From Aldehydirespirator sp965220645 (GTDB taxonomy: Bacteria > Actinomycetota > Acidimicrobiia > Acidimicrobiales > Aldehydirespiratoraceae): a stretch of DNA of 64,000 bases. Where the stretch lies: positions 2,790,001 to 2,854,000 of the forward strand of contig OZ244836.1 in the NCBI GenBank assembly GCA_965220645.1. Direction: 5' to 3'. The position numbers and the translations under genes were made by a program. Under the pieces are notes generated by a model. It was not told the origin of the DNA, did no database searches, and worked only from the letters and a program-made list of their open reading frames with translations. This document shows positions 61,853 through 64,000 of this stretch, piece after piece (the stretch's first letter is position 1; the number at the start of each line of letters is the position of its first letter).

Positions 61853-61955
61853 ACCCGCTCTTGTTCGCTGCGCTCACGGGCCGCTCGGGCCACGGCCTCG
61901 CTAAGCGCCGCTCCGGAATCCGCATATCGATCGCCTCCTACCCGCTCGGCCTCTG
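61853..61955 (-). repeat. Bipartite interspersed repeat, copy 9
   Basis: The long half is 61853-61901 and the short half (CCAGAGGCCGAGCGGG on the minus strand) is at 61941-61955, about nine bases after the proA stop. It lies between proA and the MoxR gene, co-oriented with both. Confidence 0.85.
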
Positions 61956-61963
61956 GCTGCCGA

Positions 61964-63292
61964 TCAGCGGATGTGGCCTTCGCCGCGCACGACGAACTTG
62001 AGGGTGGTGAGTTGGTCGAGCCCCATCGGACCCCTCGCGTGGAGCTTCTGGGTGCTGATCCCGATCTCGGCCCCGAACCCGAACTCCTCGCCGTCCACGA
62101 ACCGGGTGGAGGCGTTCACGAGCACGGCCGCGGCGTCCACCTGCTTGGTGAAGCGGTCAGCGGCGGCGAGATCAGAGGTGATGATGGCCTCGGAGTGGCC
62201 TGATCCGTTGTCGTTCACATGGGCGATGGCCTCGTCGAGCGTGTTGACCACCTTCACCGACATCTTCAGGTCCAAGAACTCTGTGGCGTGGTCGGCGGGG
62301 GTTGCCTTCCCCATCGACGGAACAGCTTGCCGGGCCCGCTCATCGCCTAGCAGCTCCACACCGCTCAGCGCGGCCGCCGCCCGGGGCAGGAACTCCGCGG
62401 CCACTGCGGAGTGGACCACCAGCGACTCCAGGGCGTTGCACACCCCCGGTCGCTGAGTCTTGCCGTTGACGACGATGTCGAGGGCAGCGTCGAGATCCGC
62501 TGAGGCGTCCACATAGGCGTGGCAGTTGCCGGCACCGTCGATGACTACGGGCACGGTGGCATGCTCGAGGACGGACTCGATGAGCGACGGCCCGCCCCGG
62601 GGGATCAGGCAGTCGACGTACTCGTTCTGCTGCATGAACTCCACCGCCGCAGCCCTCGACGTGTCCTCCACCAGGATCAGGGCGTCGGCAGGCAGGCCAA
62701 CCGACTCGATGGCCTCGCGGATGGCGGCGGCGATGGCCAGGTTGGACTGGATGGCCGAGGACGACCCCCGAAGGAAGGCGGCGTTGCCCGACTTGAGGCA
62801 CAGGCCGGCCGCGTCCGAAGTGACGTTGGGCCGGCTCTCGTAGATGATGGCAACCACCCCGAGGGGCACTCGGACCCTGGAGATGTGCAGCCCGTTGGGC
62901 CTCATCCAGCCGTCGGCCACCTCGCCGATGGGATCGGGACGGGCCGCGATCTGCCTGAGGCCATCGGCCATGGCGTCGATCCGGGACGGCGACAGCCGGA
63001 GACGGTCGACCAGGGGGGCCGGGGTGCCGGCCGCGATGACCCGCTCCACGTCGGCGGCGTTGGCCGCGCAGATCTGGTCGGCTCGGGCCACCAACCGGTC
63101 GGCTGCCGCCTGCAGGGCGGCGTCCTTGGCTGCAGTGGACGCCGCCGCCATCGCCCTGGACGCTGCCTTGGCCCGGGCGGCCAGCTCAGCCACCGGCGTC
63201 GCCGAAGGCTCCGGCACGGACCCGGCTCCGTCCGGAGTTTCGGAGACTGTGGGCGCGGCGGACGGCATGACAGTGGTTGCGGCGCTGGTCAT
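61964..63292 (-). CDS. proA: Glutamate-5-semialdehyde dehydrogenase (gamma-glutamyl phosphate reductase)
   Basis: The protein has 442 residues. The NADP-dependent dehydrogenase signatures are GVVAIIYESRPNVTSDAAGL, LKSGNAAFLRGSS and the catalytic cysteine in RPGVCNALESLVVH. It reduces gamma-glutamyl phosphate to the semialdehyde in proline synthesis. The N-terminal 30 residues are a variable Ser/Thr/Pro stretch before the core (ELAARAKAASRAM). The start is ATG. proB is not here. It is divergent from murJ. Confidence 0.94.
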   Translation of the reverse strand: MTSAATTVMPSAAPTVSETPDGAGSVPEPSATPVAELAARAKAASRAMAAASTAAKDAALQAAADRLVARADQICAANAADVERVIAAGTPAPLVDRLRLSPSRIDAMADGLRQIAARPDPIGEVADGWMRPNGLHISRVRVPLGVVAIIYESRPNVTSDAAGLCLKSGNAAFLRGSSSAIQSNLAIAAAIREAIESVGLPADALILVEDTSRAAAVEFMQQNEYVDCLIPRGGPSLIESVLEHATVPVVIDGAGNCHAYVDASADLDAALDIVVNGKTQRPGVCNALESLVVHSAVAAEFLPRAAAALSGVELLGDERARQAVPSMGKATPADHATEFLDLKMSVKVVNTLDEAIAHVNDNGSGHSEAIITSDLAAADRFTKQVDAAAVLVNASTRFVDGEEFGFGAEIGISTQKLHARGPMGLDQLTTLKFVVRGEGHIR

Positions 63293-63330
63293 CGCCTCAG
63301 GCTATAGGCACGGCGCGGCTAGCCTCGCCC

Positions 63331-63428
63331 AGAGGCCGAGCGGATGGGCAGCTTCATGAGGATCTTCGCAGGATGCCGAGCGCGGCCGTGGCCCGAGCGG
63401 CCCGTGAGCGCAGCGAACAAGAGCGGGA
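63331..63428 (+). repeat. Bipartite interspersed repeat, copy 10
   Basis: The short half AGAGGCCGAGCGG (63331-63343) and long half (63380-63428) lie between the divergent proA and murJ starts, co-oriented with murJ. The spacer is 36 bases. It shows that copies need not follow a stop codon. Confidence 0.85.
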
Positions 63429-63454
63429 ACAGGGCGGACGTGTGATGGACTCTT

Positions 63455-64000
63455 ATGGCAGTGACTGAGCCGAGGCGGCCTCGCCGGGCTTCGGGCTCGG
63501 TGATGGTGGCGCTGGGTATCGCCGCCAGCCGCCTGGCCGGCCTCGGCCGCGAGACTGTCGCTTCCCGGCTGCTGGGCAACACCGCGGCCGGCGACGCTTT
63601 CGTGGTCGCGATGCGCATACCGAACATGATCCAGAACCTGCTCGGCGAGGGCGTGCTATCGGCCAGCTTCGTGCCGGTGTACAGCCAGATGCTCGACGAA
63701 AGCGCCCGCAAGAAGGGCGACCGCACCGACCCGGGCCAGGTGGCGGGTGCGGTCGCGGCCGCGCTCATGACCGTTGTGGGGTTGTCGGTTGCCCTGATCG
63801 TCACCCTGGCTCGTCCCATCACCTTCGTGCTGGCGCCGGGACTCACGGGCGACCGCTTCGAACTGGCCGTGTCGCTCGTGCGCATCACCGCGCTGGGCAC
63901 GGGGTTCGCAGTGCTGTCGGCATGGTGCCTCGGAGTGCTCAACAGCCACCGGCGCTTCTTCGTGGCCTACGCCGCTCCGGTGCTGTGGAACGCTGTGCAG
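63455..64000 (+). CDS. murJ: Lipid II flippase MurJ (MviN), 5' part
   Basis: Open to the right edge of the window, with 182 codons visible. Segments VMVALGIAASRLAGLGRET, GDAFVVAMRIPNMIQNLLGEG and LSASFVPVYSQMLDE are characteristic MurJ N-terminal helices; several further helices follow (VAAALMTVVGLSVALIVTL). MurJ moves lipid II across the membrane for peptidoglycan synthesis. The start is ATG 63455; a GTG at 63461 is also possible, and no clear ribosome-binding site is seen for either. The rest of the gene lies outside. Confidence 0.88.
   Translation, partial: MAVTEPRRPRRASGSVMVALGIAASRLAGLGRETVASRLLGNTAAGDAFVVAMRIPNMIQNLLGEGVLSASFVPVYSQMLDESARKKGDRTDPGQVAGAVAAALMTVVGLSVALIVTLARPITFVLAPGLTGDRFELAVSLVRITALGTGFAVLSAWCLGVLNSHRRFFVAYAAPVLWNAVQ

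Overview
The window is GC-rich and densely packed, with many GTG starts and neighbouring genes that overlap by 1-4 bases. It looks like chromosome of a high-GC actinobacterium, most plausibly class Acidimicrobiia. That placement is an inference from gene content: Ku and a stand-alone LigD polymerase, homodimeric AceE, class II DAHP synthase, SUF genes with SufU, an LCP protein between nadD and rsfS, PHO boxes of 11-nt direct repeats, and proteins with Cys-containing SLH-like repeats. No rRNA, tRNA, CRISPR array or complete transposon was seen.

Layout. 0.1-10.3 kb: a flippase-like membrane protein, a rhodanese-ThiF fusion, a sirtuin, an actinobacterial hypothetical under a consensus promoter, an APH-like kinase, PepA, and the NHEJ pair ligD-pol/ku. 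10.3-21.4 kb: an M24 peptidase, a natural LipB-LipA fusion, the E2 and E3 subunits, small membrane proteins, an epimerase, RNase HI, aceE and a frameshifted HhH-GPD glycosylase. 21.4-23.3 kb: two tandem lipoproteins whose thioredoxin-like domains are each interrupted by an in-frame UGA at the first redox position (UxxC). 23.3-29.8 kb: a triple PHO box, then pstS-pstC-pstA-pstB-phoU-sensor kinase. 29.8-40.7 kb: a hydrolase, an acyl-CoA dehydrogenase, sufC-sufS-sufU, a UvrD-like helicase with a HicB-like partner, and two pterin-type genes. 40.7-46.8 kb: a 5'-truncated SLH/cadherin gene and sufB-(Cys-rich protein)-sufD-Rieske-sufC. 46.9-52.9 kb: a gamma carbonic anhydrase, a flavin reductase, and a thioredoxin-domain protein next to a UGSC-family selenoprotein whose UGA also lies in frame. 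52.9-64 kb: fumarase, rsfS-LCP-nadD, a sigma factor, DAHP synthase, a VWA/MoxR pair, proA and the start of murJ.

Main result. There are three in-frame UGA codons in redox motifs, each followed within 25 nt by a SECIS-like hairpin. This indicates an organism that inserts selenocysteine. The tandem UxxC lipoproteins, one carrying a roughly 185-residue Ala/Glu/Gln helical stalk, are the best candidate here for an undescribed system. A standard annotation would call each of them a truncated lipoprotein followed by an orphan fragment.

A second genome-level signal is a bipartite interspersed repeat with ten copies plus two half copies. It always lies on the coding strand of the downstream gene, and one half often begins at the upstream stop codon. 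It sits between genes in most cases, but in pstS it is part of the signal-peptide coding region.
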